A DNA stretch of 64,000 bases from an uncultured Clostridia bacterium (GTDB lineage: Bacteria > Bacillota > Clostridia > TANB77 > CAG-508), in assembly GCA_934177795.1 (NCBI GenBank), contig CAKPPS010000004.1, positions 1 through 64,000 of the forward strand, read 5' to 3'. This document shows, piece after piece, positions 1 through 8,362 of this stretch. Under the pieces are notes generated by a model. The model did no database searches and was not told the origin of the DNA. It saw only the letters and a list, made by a program, of their open reading frames with translations. Position 1 is the first letter of the stretch. Each line of letters opens with the position of its first letter. The translations under genes and the position numbers were made by a program.

Positions 1-260
1 AAGAATCGTTATTTGCAATATAGGTGCTCAAAGTATTTATTTTAAATAATTTGTGACAAATGATTGACTAACCTACATTTTCAAAATTCAGGATAAAATA
101 AATAAATTGACATATAATAATTTATATGCTAAACTATATTTACCTAGCAAACAAATCACGCATAGGCTTATAAACCTCCTTCCTGCCTCTGAGCAAGTAG
201 GCTTCTATATATTAAACTAATTATATTACTTTGTCAATATAGCACAGATGCAAAACAGTG
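1..260. other. AT-rich intergenic stretch with a stub ORF
   Basis: No gene of normal size is visible. On the minus strand a strong Shine-Dalgarno sequence (GGAAGGAGG, plus positions about 175-183) precedes an ATG at 163 that opens only seven codons (MRDLFAR) before a stop at 140-142. This could be the 5' end of a small gene whose body has been lost, or a leader peptide. Nothing else in the stretch is recognisable. Confidence 0.3.
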
Positions 261-297
261 TACATTCACTCATTCATGAATGTGCTTATATTTTTTA
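258..297 (+). terminator. Rho-independent terminator, copy 1
   Basis: An ACATTCA/TGAATGT stem is followed by a T-rich tail. About 36 nt of it is repeated almost exactly at 4447-4482 (one base differs in the loop). The two copies bracket the accessory patch of the first 4.4 kb. Confidence 0.7.
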
Positions 298-310
298 TTT
301 TGCATTATTG

Positions 311-338
311 TTGCTTTTTATGTAAAATATGCTATAAT
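311..338 (+). promoter_or_regulatory. Sigma-A-like promoter of the 423 gene
   Basis: TTGCTT (311-316) and TATAAT (333-338) are separated by 16 nt, upstream of the small gene at 423. The surrounding string TATGTAAAATATG resembles the promoter region of the lone gene at 31222. Confidence 0.55.
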
Positions 339-422
339 ATTTATATAGAAACTTGTAGATTAATCCTCATAGCAACATTTGAGGAAAGCATTTTAAGAGC
401 CAATTAGCAGGAGGACAAAACT

Positions 423-662
423 ATGATGATGAACGAATTTGAAAGACAGGTAGTAAACAGGCTGCGAATGCAAATGTCAAAAAGGGATGCAGAAAATGCT
501 CTCTATGAAATTAGAGAGGCATTAGGTGAAGATTGTTATGACCAGATTCGCCCACAATTGATTGCAGGTGCAAATGGAAAAGTAACAAAAGAATACCCTC
601 CCATCAAAAAAATTATATGGGCATATTTCAATGACAGATTTGATGTTTTTGAAAATGCGTAA
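423..662 (+). CDS. Small soluble protein of unknown function (lone gene)
   Basis: An open frame of 79 codons follows an AGGAGG Shine-Dalgarno site by 7-8 nt. Three ATG codons stand in a row (423, 426, 429); the first is taken but any could be used. I do not recognise the protein: it is hydrophilic, has no signal peptide or membrane segment, and looks like a mixed alpha/beta domain. It has its own promoter (311-338) and terminator (669-699), so it is transcribed alone. Its codon use is less AT-biased than the core genes (CTG, CGC and AGG codons occur), suggesting acquisition. The gene is very likely real; its function is unknown. Confidence 0.7.
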   Translation: MMMNEFERQVVNRLRMQMSKRDAENALYEIREALGEDCYDQIRPQLIAGANGKVTKEYPPIKKIIWAYFNDRFDVFENA

Positions 663-668
663 TTTTCT

Positions 669-699
669 CCCCAGTCTGCTGTTTGGCTGGGGTTTTTTT
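669..699 (+). terminator. Rho-independent terminator
   Basis: A CCCCAG/CTGGGG stem followed by seven T lies directly after the 423 gene. Confidence 0.85.
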
Positions 700-833
700 G
701 AATAATTTCGTTAGTTTAGAAAGCATAAATCCGTAGATGTAAAATTTGTAATAAAAATGTAACGACATGAAGTTAAGCCATTTACAGGCATTAATCAGTA
801 TAAAAGATAAGATAAATAAAAAAATACGACAAA

Positions 834-2701
834 ATCGAGTAGAGGATAACACTTAGTGTGTTTTTCCCCTCTCACACCACCACCCAAGTGGTTCTCGCAA
901 GTGGCGGTTCAATTTATATTAAATATGAACTTTTTCATATTGGTCTAGTAGGACTTAATCTTTCATTATTTATTGCAAACTGTATATATCTAGTTTTGCA
1001 TATTTGATAATAACCTTTTCTTGTATTTGCACAATTAAATGCTATTTCAAATGGGACTCCTAATTTTTGTAAGCTTTCACATTTCTTACGTATCTTTTTC
1101 CATTGTTTCCAAATTATAATTCTTATTCTTACCCTCAGGTGTTCATCAATTTCAGTGATTTTGTTTTTCATATTTGCTATTCTAAAGTAATTTACCCAAC
1201 CTCTAACAACATAATTTATTTTCTTTATTCTATTATCTAAACTAATACTCCAACTTCTATCGGTTAACTGTTTTAGTTTCCTTACCAACTTTTGATATGA
1301 TTTTAGGTGTGGTTTTGGTTTCCATTGTCCTTTTGAACTTTTCCAAAAACTAAATCCTAAGTATTTCGCTTGTGTTGGTCTTGTTTCCTTGCTCTTTTCT
1401 GCATTTACTTTTAATCCTAGTTTCTTTTCAATAAATTTTGTTATTGATGCCAAAACTCGGTTTGCTGCTTTTTCACTTTTAACAAGTATTATACAGTCAT
1501 CAGCATATCTTACAAAGTTTAGTCCTCTTGCTTTGAGTTCTTTATCTAGTTCATTTAACATTATATTACTTAATAATGGACTTAGATTTCCTCCTTGTGG
1601 TGTTCCTACTGTTGTTGCTTTAACTATTCCTTTTTCCATTACTCCTGCACTTAGATATTTTCTAATTAATGACACTACATCTCCATCAGTTATTGTCTTT
1701 CCTATTATTGTTATTAATTTATCTTGATTTACTGTGTCGAAAAATTTCTCTAAGTCAATATCTACTATCCATTCATATCCATCATTCAAATATTCCAATG
1801 CCTTAATTACTGCTTGTTCACAGCTTCTATTAGGTCTAAATCCAAAACTATTATCATTAAATTGCTTTTCAAAAATTGGGCTTATTACTTGAAATATTGC
1901 TTGTTGTATTATTCTATCTGTCACTGTTGGTATTCCTAGATTTCTCATTTTACCATTTTCTTTTGGTATTTGGACTCTTTTCACAGGTTGCGGTTTATAT
2001 TTTCTTTTTCTTATTTGGTTTATTATTCTGTCTTTGTTTTCTTTTAGGTATTCATATTCTTCTTCTACTGTTATTCCATCAACTCCTGCTACTCCTTTGT
2101 TTGCTACAACTTTCTTGTATGCCTTGTTTAAATTGTTTTGATTAAGAATTTCTTCTAAAAGTTCCATATCTATTTTCTCTTTTCCTTTCCGTAGATAGAT
2201 AAATTATTGATTTTGAGTAACCCTCTGAGATACGCTCATACTCTCCTCATTAACACATTCTAACTATTATCTATCACTAAATTTTCGGTAGTGAAAACAC
2301 TACAAATTGTTCAGTCCTTCGGAAAATATTTTCCTACTATGACCTCTGCTGACTTCTTGTGATAAACCTTTTTCGACCATATTTCATTCTATGTACTCCT
2401 CGTCGTTTCCTAACTACTCTATGCTCACAAGACCTCACAGGGTAAACCGTTTAACTTTCCTCATTTACTCGCTTGATTTACTATACAAGGTTACGTATAT
2501 CTTTTGGGCTTTGACTTGAACTGTAGTCTTACCATCTTGCATAGCCTTAATATCAAGTTTTTTTACATCGAGCCATGATTTTGATACACACTTTCTCCAC
2601 TTCCACCTCACGATGGATAGCTTGTGTTTCTCTAATTGGTTGGCGATATATACCTCCAATACGGATTTTCACCGATTAGCTAAACGATATGCCTGTCGCA
2701 C
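834..2701 (-). mobile_element. Group II intron, class IIC, complete
   Basis: Read on the minus strand, the intron begins GTGCGACAGG at 2701 and ends CTACTCGAT at 834. Just before the end lies a domain V that starts GAACCGCC and closes GGTGGTGGTGTGAG (plus about 870-912), the form known from class IIC ribozymes such as that of Oceanobacillus iheyensis, followed by a short domain VI. The reverse transcriptase is encoded in the domain IV position (935-2167), and domains I-III occupy 2168-2701. The upstream exon is a transcription terminator hairpin, the preferred class IIC target. Boundaries are inferred from end motifs and are probably exact to within a base. Confidence 0.9.
935..2167 (-). CDS. 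ltrA: Group II intron reverse transcriptase/maturase
   Basis: This 410-residue intron-encoded protein drives splicing and retrohoming of the surrounding intron. The RT domain fills residues about 40-290, with the catalytic YADD box near residue 220 (FVRYADDC) and the TPQGGNLSP motif before it. A maturase (domain X) region follows from about 300 to the end. There is no HNH endonuclease domain, which fits class IIC proteins that insert at terminator hairpins and prime on available DNA ends. The frame is intact with no zero-frame CGG, so the intron may be active. QGG-SP together with YADD places it with intron RTs rather than diversity-generating RTs. Confidence 0.93.
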   Translation of the reverse strand: MELLEEILNQNNLNKAYKKVVANKGVAGVDGITVEEEYEYLKENKDRIINQIRKRKYKPQPVKRVQIPKENGKMRNLGIPTVTDRIIQQAIFQVISPIFEKQFNDNSFGFRPNRSCEQAVIKALEYLNDGYEWIVDIDLEKFFDTVNQDKLITIIGKTITDGDVVSLIRKYLSAGVMEKGIVKATTVGTPQGGNLSPLLSNIMLNELDKELKARGLNFVRYADDCIILVKSEKAANRVLASITKFIEKKLGLKVNAEKSKETRPTQAKYLGFSFWKSSKGQWKPKPHLKSYQKLVRKLKQLTDRSWSISLDNRIKKINYVVRGWVNYFRIANMKNKITEIDEHLRVRIRIIIWKQWKKIRKKCESLQKLGVPFEIAFNCANTRKGYYQICKTRYIQFAINNERLSPTRPI

Positions 2702-2706
2702 AGCAT

Positions 2707-2735
2707 AAAAACGCTTGATTTTTCAAGCGTTTTAA
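2707..2735 (-). terminator. Terminator hairpin serving as the intron 5' exon
   Basis: A perfect 10-bp stem, AAACGCTTGA/TCAAGCGTTT, with a 4-nt loop is followed on the minus strand by a T tract and then directly by the intron 5' end. No intact minus-strand gene now lies upstream; the insertion-sequence remnant occupies that side. Confidence 0.8.
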
Positions 2736-2737
2736 GT

Positions 2738-2804
2738 GATTTTTTCACTCTAATTTGATATAATTTACTTGAACAAAAAAACATAACAAAAGAGTGAAAA
2801 AATC
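2738..2804. repeat. 14-bp inverted repeat at the IS left side
   Basis: GATTTTTTCACTCT at 2738-2751 and its exact reverse complement at 2791-2804 bracket 39 nt. The right copy overlaps the possible GTG start (2794) of the transposase remnant. It may be part of the IS terminus or a regulatory hairpin; no matching copy was found beyond the transposase 3' end. Confidence 0.5.
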
Positions 2805-3650
2805 TATGAACAATATATCACAAATTTCAATATTTGAATATAGAGAAATTGAAAATTTAGGAGATTTGGAAAGATTAAAAATATTTTTTGAAAATATCGA
2901 TGATGATAAATTATGTGAAAAGCTTGAAAAAAGAAGAAAAAATGGAAGAAATGATTATCCAGTAAGAACAATGTTAAATTTAATTTATGCAATGAAAATA
3001 TTTGGACACAGAAGTGTGGAATCATTTAGAAAAGAATGGTATTATGGATTTAGAGCACATATAATATGTGATGCAAAATATGGATTACCAATAAAAAGCA
3101 AAGTAACACCAGCAAACAATTCTGAACAAACAGAATTAGATAATTTGTTAAAAGAAATGCAAAATAACGATAAAGAACAATATAGAAAAAATGAAAAATT
3201 TAATGGGAGATGCAGGATACGATAATGGAGCAAGAAATAAACGTATAAAGGAAGAATATAATGTAAATCCGATAATGGAATAAAACTGAGAAATATAGAG
3301 AAATAGAAAATCAGCCAATATCCTATACAAAAGAAGGAGAAGTATTCTACATAGTAGACTTAAATAATTATGAAAAGATGAAATACTTAGGATATGATAA
3401 GGAAAATAATGCCCTAAGATATACAAAGTATAGTACAGGAAAGAAAATATATAGAATACCATTGAAAACAGATTATAGAATATTTACATCAGTGGCAAGA
3501 GATAGTAAAAAATTCAAGAAGAAATATAAAATGCGAACAGAAATAGAGATGTTAAATGGTAGAATAGATAGAGATTATATGTTTAATGACCATTTCATAA
3601 GATGTCAAAATAAAATTCAATATAAGGCAATCCAGAAATATCTGACATAA
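2794..3650 (+). pseudogene. Degenerate transposase (DUF772/IS1182-like)
   Basis: The first part (2794-3225) has the N-terminal transposase region with DYPVRTMLNLIYAMKIFGH, then jumps straight to YGFRAHIICDAKYGLPI, so a large central block with much of the catalytic domain has been deleted. After a frame change the C-terminal part continues (MGDAGYDNGARNK, then YRIFTSVARDSKKFKKKYKMRTEIEMLNGRIDR cut by a stop near 3281), ending at 3650. Several frame changes plus a deletion make this a dead copy. The start is GTG at 2794 or ATG at 2806, neither with a clear ribosome site. Family placement is by recognition and only approximate. Confidence 0.75.
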
Positions 3651-3696
3651 ATTAGTTCAAAATGGGTACAAATGGAAAAAATTAATTTACCATAAT

Positions 3697-3725
3697 TTGA
3701 CTTTATGTAGATTACATGATATAAT
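3697..3725 (+). promoter_or_regulatory. Strong sigma-A promoter of the 3790 gene
   Basis: TTGACT (3697-3702) and TATAAT (3720-3725) are spaced by exactly 17 nt. Confidence 0.75.
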
Positions 3726-3789
3726 ATAAATGTAACTGGTGATTAATATATCACCCAAACATCATATACATTATTTAGGAGGAAGCATT

Positions 3790-4393
3790 ATGATGAATAT
3801 TAAAATGGCAAAGGATACTATGATGAAAGGAAAAGAAGTACAGATCTTCAGAGGCTCTTTAACTGAACTGTGCTTTAGCACATTCTGTTGAAGATCTTCC
3901 TGCATTTCTGGTACAGGATGGTGCAGTCGTTATTAGAAACGAAAACACTATCAGACTTTACGCAGTTGAAGGTCATGTCGAAAGACATTTTCCAGTATAC
4001 ATCTGCTGGGAAAAAGTGTCCGATGAAAACAAGGACCGTGTACCTGGAAACTTCGGCGCTTGGCCAAAAGATAATGATGATACCACACTTACAGAAGTTG
4101 ATGGTAAGTTTTATAACCTGCCAACTACAAATACTGCTGTAATTATCACCAAGGAAATTCCTGCTTTTGTAAAAAATGCTGGATTTCCTGTATCAATTAA
4201 CGGAACCACTGCAAACCTTACCAGAACTGACTGGGGCAATGAGGTTCGCAAAGGAACTGTAGGAAAATCCTTATGGGTATCCTATGGACCAAACGATATA
4301 AACATTTTAACTGCAACTGAGAAGTCTGCAGAAGAATACAACGTTTGTATCGACGGTACTGTTTATGGTACTGTGGCAGAAATTTTGGGCTAA
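3790..4393 (+). pseudogene. Unknown 200-residue protein with one frameshift
   Basis: A good Shine-Dalgarno site (AGGAGG) precedes ATG at 3790. The frame runs about 34 codons and stops near 3892, but the frame one base later is open from the same region to 4393 with continuous sense (CALAHSVEDLPAFLVQDG and onward). Skipping one base near 3863-3868 (for example GAA-C-TGT) gives one 200-residue protein. I do not recognise it; it has no signal or membrane segment. Unlike the five core-gene frameshifts in this window there is no CGG at the shift, so it is more likely a mutation or sequencing error. Codon use is less AT-rich than neighbours, suggesting transfer. It has its own promoter and terminator. 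Confidence 0.6.
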
Positions 4394-4442
4394 CCTATCA
4401 ATCCTTTCCCCCCCATATGAAGCTCATTTGCTGATTATAGGT

Positions 4443-4482
4443 AAGCACATTCACTCATTCGTGAATGTGCTTATATTTTTTC
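4443..4482 (+). terminator. Rho-independent terminator, copy 2
   Basis: The AAGCACATTCAC/GTGAATGTGCTT stem followed by a T tract ends the 3790 unit. It repeats the terminator at 258-297. Confidence 0.8.
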
Positions 4483-4600
4483 TATTTTCCTTATTTGCCA
4501 AATCAAATAAATTGCTATATAATGATTACAATTTATAACTATATAAAATAATTATGTCAGATTTAATGCAAAAACATTAATAGAAAAATATGAGGTGCTT

Positions 4601-5293
4601 ATGAAATTTTTTAAAAAATTATTAATACGATTATTTATTTTCATTTTATTTATACTACTAGTATTAGGAATTATTGGATATATTTATTATTCTAAGGCTT
4701 TAAGAGAAAAACCATTATTAAATAGAACTTCTGAAATTATAAACCAGGAACATTATACATGTTTTAATAAACTACCAAAAGACTATGTTAATGCCGTTAT
4801 TTCTGTCGAAGATAGAAGATATTATAAACATGGTGCAATTGATTTTGTTGGTATTGCTAGAGCTTTTTTCGTTAATATAAAAAATAAAGAGCTCCAAGAA
4901 GGTGGTAGCACAATTACTCAGCAAGTGGCCAAAAATATAATTTTCTCTCAGGAGGATACTTTTTTAAGAAAATTAGGTGAATTTTTTGCTTCTTATGATT
5001 TAGAAAAAAACTTTACTAAGGAAGAAATTTTTGCATTATATGTAAATACTGCTTATTTTGGAAATGGTTATTATGGTATTTATGATGCTTGTCATGGATA
5101 TTATAATAAGGAACCTCAACTTTTAAATTTAGATGAAGCATCCATGCTGGCAGGCATTCCGAATGCTCCATCTGTTTATTCCCCTGCTGTCAATCCAGAC
5201 TTAGCTAAACAACGTCAAAAGCATGTATTGAAAACCATGGTTCAAAATAATTATATATCCCAAGAGCAGGCAGATGCTATTAATACGAATTAG
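4601..5293 (+). CDS. Monofunctional peptidoglycan transglycosylase (GT51)
   Basis: About 230 residues. An N-terminal membrane anchor (roughly residues 8-30) is followed by a GT51 domain that polymerises lipid II into glycan strands on the outer face of the membrane. Visible motifs are the catalytic EDRRYYKHGAID (motif 1), GGSTITQQVAKN (motif 2), a KEEIFALYVNTAYFGNGYYG segment and the DEASMLAGIPNAPSVYSP segment. No transpeptidase domain follows, so it matches stand-alone MtgA-type enzymes. The ATG at 4601 is preferred because GAGGTG lies just before it, although spacing is short. A terminator follows directly. Confidence 0.9.
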   Translation: MKFFKKLLIRLFIFILFILLVLGIIGYIYYSKALREKPLLNRTSEIINQEHYTCFNKLPKDYVNAVISVEDRRYYKHGAIDFVGIARAFFVNIKNKELQEGGSTITQQVAKNIIFSQEDTFLRKLGEFFASYDLEKNFTKEEIFALYVNTAYFGNGYYGIYDACHGYYNKEPQLLNLDEASMLAGIPNAPSVYSPAVNPDLAKQRQKHVLKTMVQNNYISQEQADAINTN

Positions 5294-5322
5294 AAAAACC
5301 ATTCAATTGAATGGCTTTTATT
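5294..5322 (+). terminator. Rho-independent terminator
   Basis: AACCATTCAATTGAATGGCTTT forms a short self-complementary stem with a T-rich end just after the transglycosylase gene. Confidence 0.65.
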
Positions 5323-5345
5323 CATTTTTATTTTTAATAATATAC

Positions 5346-7055
5346 TTAATTCTCTTCAGTTATATATTGTATAATCCCTACCTTATAATAAAGATTTTTT
5401 CCATTTTCTCCATATTCTGCATTATTGTATAAAGAAGCTTTACTAAAAATTACATTTTCTGCATCTCCTGCTACTTTATCTATCAGCTTTATACTGTCAT
5501 TATTATAATAATATATACTAGTATTAGTATCATCACCCAAAATCAAAAAGTGATTTCCTTTCAAAGTAGGTCTATATAATGAAGATGTCATTTCTTTCAA
5601 ATCTTTATCAAATAACTGATATTTATCACTTTCTTCACCTGGTCTTTTTATAAAAAAACTATTATATGAAGCTACTATGTCTTGAAATTTTCTTTCTATT
5701 TTATTTGACTGAGTTGACATGAATAAAGTTTCTCCTGTACTTTTTTTAGCAATTATTCTATAGTTTTCATTAATATCTTCTATTAAATAAGCTGTATTAA
5801 TCGTTTTCTTTTCTCCTGTATTTTTAAAATAGCCAGATTTTTCTGTATCAAAAAATGGTATATCTCCATTAGAATATAATAAAATTCCTTCATGTAATTC
5901 ACCCTTTTCATCATTGTACGCTTCATAAATCAAATTATTACAATCTAATTGTATTTTTTTATTTTCATTCATATCTATTAGATAATATTCTTTTTTATTT
6001 TCATAAAATTTTTCTATCTTATTTGTATCTCTGTTCCAATTTTTATTAGATTCTAAATTAATATAATTCTGAGCTAATTTTATATCATCTTCCTTTTCAT
6101 TAGTTTTTATAACTACTTGCAATATCTTGTCCAATATTTTTTCATTTTTAAAATACATATATTCATAATCTTTATTTTCCTCAAATTGAGCATTATTTTC
6201 TTCGTATTTATTTAAAATATTTTCATTTATTATATAATTTGCATCTGGTGTTCCTTGGTTATAAGCATAATCTAATCCATAATTATCATCATTAATTACC
6301 TGACTTATAAATATCTTAACTAGTTTCGCATAATTTTCATTACATATATTGCACAATGTAAATAATTCCTCTCCTTGAGAATTTATTACCATAACTTTAT
6401 TATCCTTTTTTGCTGCTGCAAAGTTTATAATATTGTTATCACATTCTATATCATCACCATTTTCTATACTGTCATAATCTTTCTTACAAATTTCATTTCC
6501 TTTATCGTCTATAAAAATATATTCATTTTCTTTTTTATATGCAAATGTTTCCGTACTTTGTTCTGCTTTTAGTTTAGGTAATGCTTTTTCAAAATTATTT
6601 ATATCTGTTTGGTACAATACTACTGGTATCATTAGTATTGTAATTTTAATCACTATAAATATAAGAAATAAAATAATAGGTATCTTTATCTTTTTTTCCT
6701 GGTTTATTTTTCTATTCCATATTAAATTTAGTATACTTAATACTATCGAAACAGTGTATATACTCATAATATCTCCACTTTTAAATACACAATATGTAAT
6801 CCATATAACAAGCAATATAATATAAGTAATAGAAATATCTTTACGTTTTTTTACTATATTTAAAATAGCCATTATAAGATTGAATACTATCATCGTTATT
6901 ATTTCAATACTACAAACTCTATTAAAATAGCGATAATATAATAAATATGGAAAAATCACATTATTAAATTTACTATTGGATATGACACTTATTAGTATCA
7001 TTTCTAGCATACATATTATATTTAGTATATTTAAATATTTATTAAATTGTTTCAT
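5346..7055 (-). CDS. Membrane protein with large extracytoplasmic domain, unknown
   Basis: A 569-residue protein with five or so hydrophobic segments in the first 150 residues, followed by a long hydrophilic, Asn/Glu/Lys-rich region that should lie outside the membrane. The C-terminal part contains short strands such as YIFIDDKGNEI and VMVINSQGEELF, reminiscent of WG/KWG-type beta repeats, but the match is weak. I do not recognise the family. GGGGG eight nt before ATG supports the start. It stands alone between a convergent transglycosylase gene and the mazF gene upstream on the same strand. Confidence 0.65.
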   Translation of the reverse strand: MKQFNKYLNILNIICMLEMILISVISNSKFNNVIFPYLLYYRYFNRVCSIEIITMIVFNLIMAILNIVKKRKDISITYIILLVIWITYCVFKSGDIMSIYTVSIVLSILNLIWNRKINQEKKIKIPIILFLIFIVIKITILMIPVVLYQTDINNFEKALPKLKAEQSTETFAYKKENEYIFIDDKGNEICKKDYDSIENGDDIECDNNIINFAAAKKDNKVMVINSQGEELFTLCNICNENYAKLVKIFISQVINDDNYGLDYAYNQGTPDANYIINENILNKYEENNAQFEENKDYEYMYFKNEKILDKILQVVIKTNEKEDDIKLAQNYINLESNKNWNRDTNKIEKFYENKKEYYLIDMNENKKIQLDCNNLIYEAYNDEKGELHEGILLYSNGDIPFFDTEKSGYFKNTGEKKTINTAYLIEDINENYRIIAKKSTGETLFMSTQSNKIERKFQDIVASYNSFFIKRPGEESDKYQLFDKDLKEMTSSLYRPTLKGNHFLILGDDTNTSIYYYNNDSIKLIDKVAGDAENVIFSKASLYNNAEYGENGKNLYYKVGIIQYITEEN

Positions 7056-7204
7056 TTATCTTTTCCCCCATATTTTCTATGCTTAGATTATCAAGTGTTT
7101 TGTTTTGCATTCTATGCAATTATACTAATCCATTAATTAAAAATCAAGTGTTTTTTATATATTTCACTTCCATACATTAACTATCTTTCCATTATTTTTT
7201 TAAC

Positions 7205-7250
7205 AAAAAAACACCTTCTATATTGACATTGTCAAGAAAGTGTTTTTTCT
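7205..7250 (-). terminator. Rho-independent terminator of mazF
   Basis: A long imperfect stem (AAACACTTTCTTGAC with its partner ending AGGTGTTT) runs into T7 on the minus strand just past the mazF stop. Confidence 0.75.
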
Positions 7251-7251
7251 T

Positions 7252-7602
7252 TTAATCTTCTAGCCCAAAACTTACTCCTAATGCATTATTTATTTTATTT
7301 ATTATTGTTTCATCATTTATATGCCCTATTTTTTCTTTTAATCTGCTTTTATCTATAGTTCTTATTTGTTCTGCTAAAACCACAGAATTATTTTTTAAGC
7401 CACAATCTTCTGAATCTATTTCTATATGTGTTGGTAATTTATTTTTCCCTGTTTGTGACGTTATCGCTGCTGCTATTACTGTTGGGCTATATTTATTTCC
7501 TAAATCATTTTGAATTATTAATACAGGTCGTATTCCTCCTTGTTCTGACCCAATTACTGGACTTAAATCTGCATAAAACATATCTCCTCTTTTTACTAAC
7601 AT
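7252..7602 (-). CDS. MazF/PemK-family endoribonuclease toxin (EndoA-like)
   Basis: 116 residues. The start is placed at ATG 7602 because TTAGGAG lies 8 nt upstream; an in-frame GTG nine nt earlier overlaps that site. The fold is recognisable from VKRGDMFYADLSPVIGSEQGG, RPVLIIQND, PTVIAAAITSQ and LPTHIEI, as in Bacillus subtilis NdoA, a ribosome-independent mRNA interferase. No MazE/NdoAI-type antitoxin gene is adjacent; a LolA-like gene lies upstream instead. Its antitoxin may be elsewhere, or the protein may act without a partner. Confidence 0.9.
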   Translation of the reverse strand: MLVKRGDMFYADLSPVIGSEQGGIRPVLIIQNDLGNKYSPTVIAAAITSQTGKNKLPTHIEIDSEDCGLKNNSVVLAEQIRTIDKSRLKEKIGHINDETIINKINNALGVSFGLED

Positions 7603-7674
7603 TTTTATCACTCCTAATATTGTTATATTATCAAGTATGATTGTTACTTTAAATACTAGTTCTGTAAAGTTTAA

Positions 7675-8274
7675 CTATTTTAACTTTACTTCTCTATATA
7701 ATATGTAAATCAATGTTTTTTTGCTATTATCTTTTATTTCCATTTTTACTGGTTTGCCTGTATTTTTTTTAACATATAATGCTATATATTTTTCATATTT
7801 ATTATTTTCATTTTCTATTTCAAGTATTATTTCATTTTCGTTCTCTTTATATTTTTGAGTATCACTTTTTTTATATTTCTCTATAAAAGCGTTTAAATCT
7901 ATGCAATTATCTATCATGTATTCATAATTTTGATAAATTTTAACAATATCCAATTTTGTATTTTCTACTTTTACTTCATTTTTATTCTTTACTATTTTTA
8001 CCCCTTTTATATTTTCTGGTTCTATTATTTCTTGTTCAGAAATATCTGGATATTCATATTTTTGCTTTATTATATATTTATTTGTATTTTTGTTACTATT
8101 TACTTCTAATTCTATCTCTGTTTCGTAAGAACTAATATTTAAAATATTTTGTATTATTTCTTGATTACTATTATTATTTCCTATTTTTATTTTTTTACTC
8201 TTTGGAATACAAAAAAAAGTAATTATTATGATAAAAATTAAAATTAATACAAACACTAATTTTTTATTTTTCAA
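7675..8274 (-). CDS. LolA-like exported protein, possibly GerS-related
   Basis: 199 residues. A hydrophobic N-terminal segment (residues about 5-23) ends at a Cys in TFFC, which could be a non-canonical lipobox or simply a membrane anchor. The rest, with strand-rich segments YETEIELEVNSNKNTNKYII and IILEIENENNKYEKYIALYV, resembles the LolA-like fold found in clostridial lipoproteins such as GerS. The resemblance is by eye only. The gap of about 70 nt to the mazF gene suggests possible co-transcription. A role at the cell surface or in spore germination is an inference. Confidence 0.55.
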   Translation of the reverse strand: MKNKKLVFVLILIFIIIITFFCIPKSKKIKIGNNNSNQEIIQNILNISSYETEIELEVNSNKNTNKYIIKQKYEYPDISEQEIIEPENIKGVKIVKNKNEVKVENTKLDIVKIYQNYEYMIDNCIDLNAFIEKYKKSDTQKYKENENEIILEIENENNKYEKYIALYVKKNTGKPVKMEIKDNSKKTLIYILYREVKLK

Positions 8275-8308
8275 ATCGTTCCTCCTTGTTTATAGCTATA
8301 TAATGTAA

Positions 8309-8352
8309 AAAAAGAATTATTTGTATTTTACTACTAATAATTCTTCTTTTTT
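8309..8352 (-). terminator. Rho-independent terminator after dusB
   Basis: A GAAGAATTATT/AATAATTC-type stem with T7 on the minus strand lies beyond the dusB stop. A-rich and T-rich flanks could let it work in both directions. Confidence 0.7.
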
Positions 8353-8362
8353 AATTTTTATT

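Noticed and set aside
1389..2145. Plus-strand open frames opposite the reverse transcriptase
   Set aside because: They are antisense to a well-conserved coding sequence, hydrophobic by codon mirror effect, and lack ribosome sites.
2465..2659. 64-codon minus-strand open frame as a gene
   Set aside because: It lies inside ribozyme domains I-III of the group II intron and has no family resemblance.
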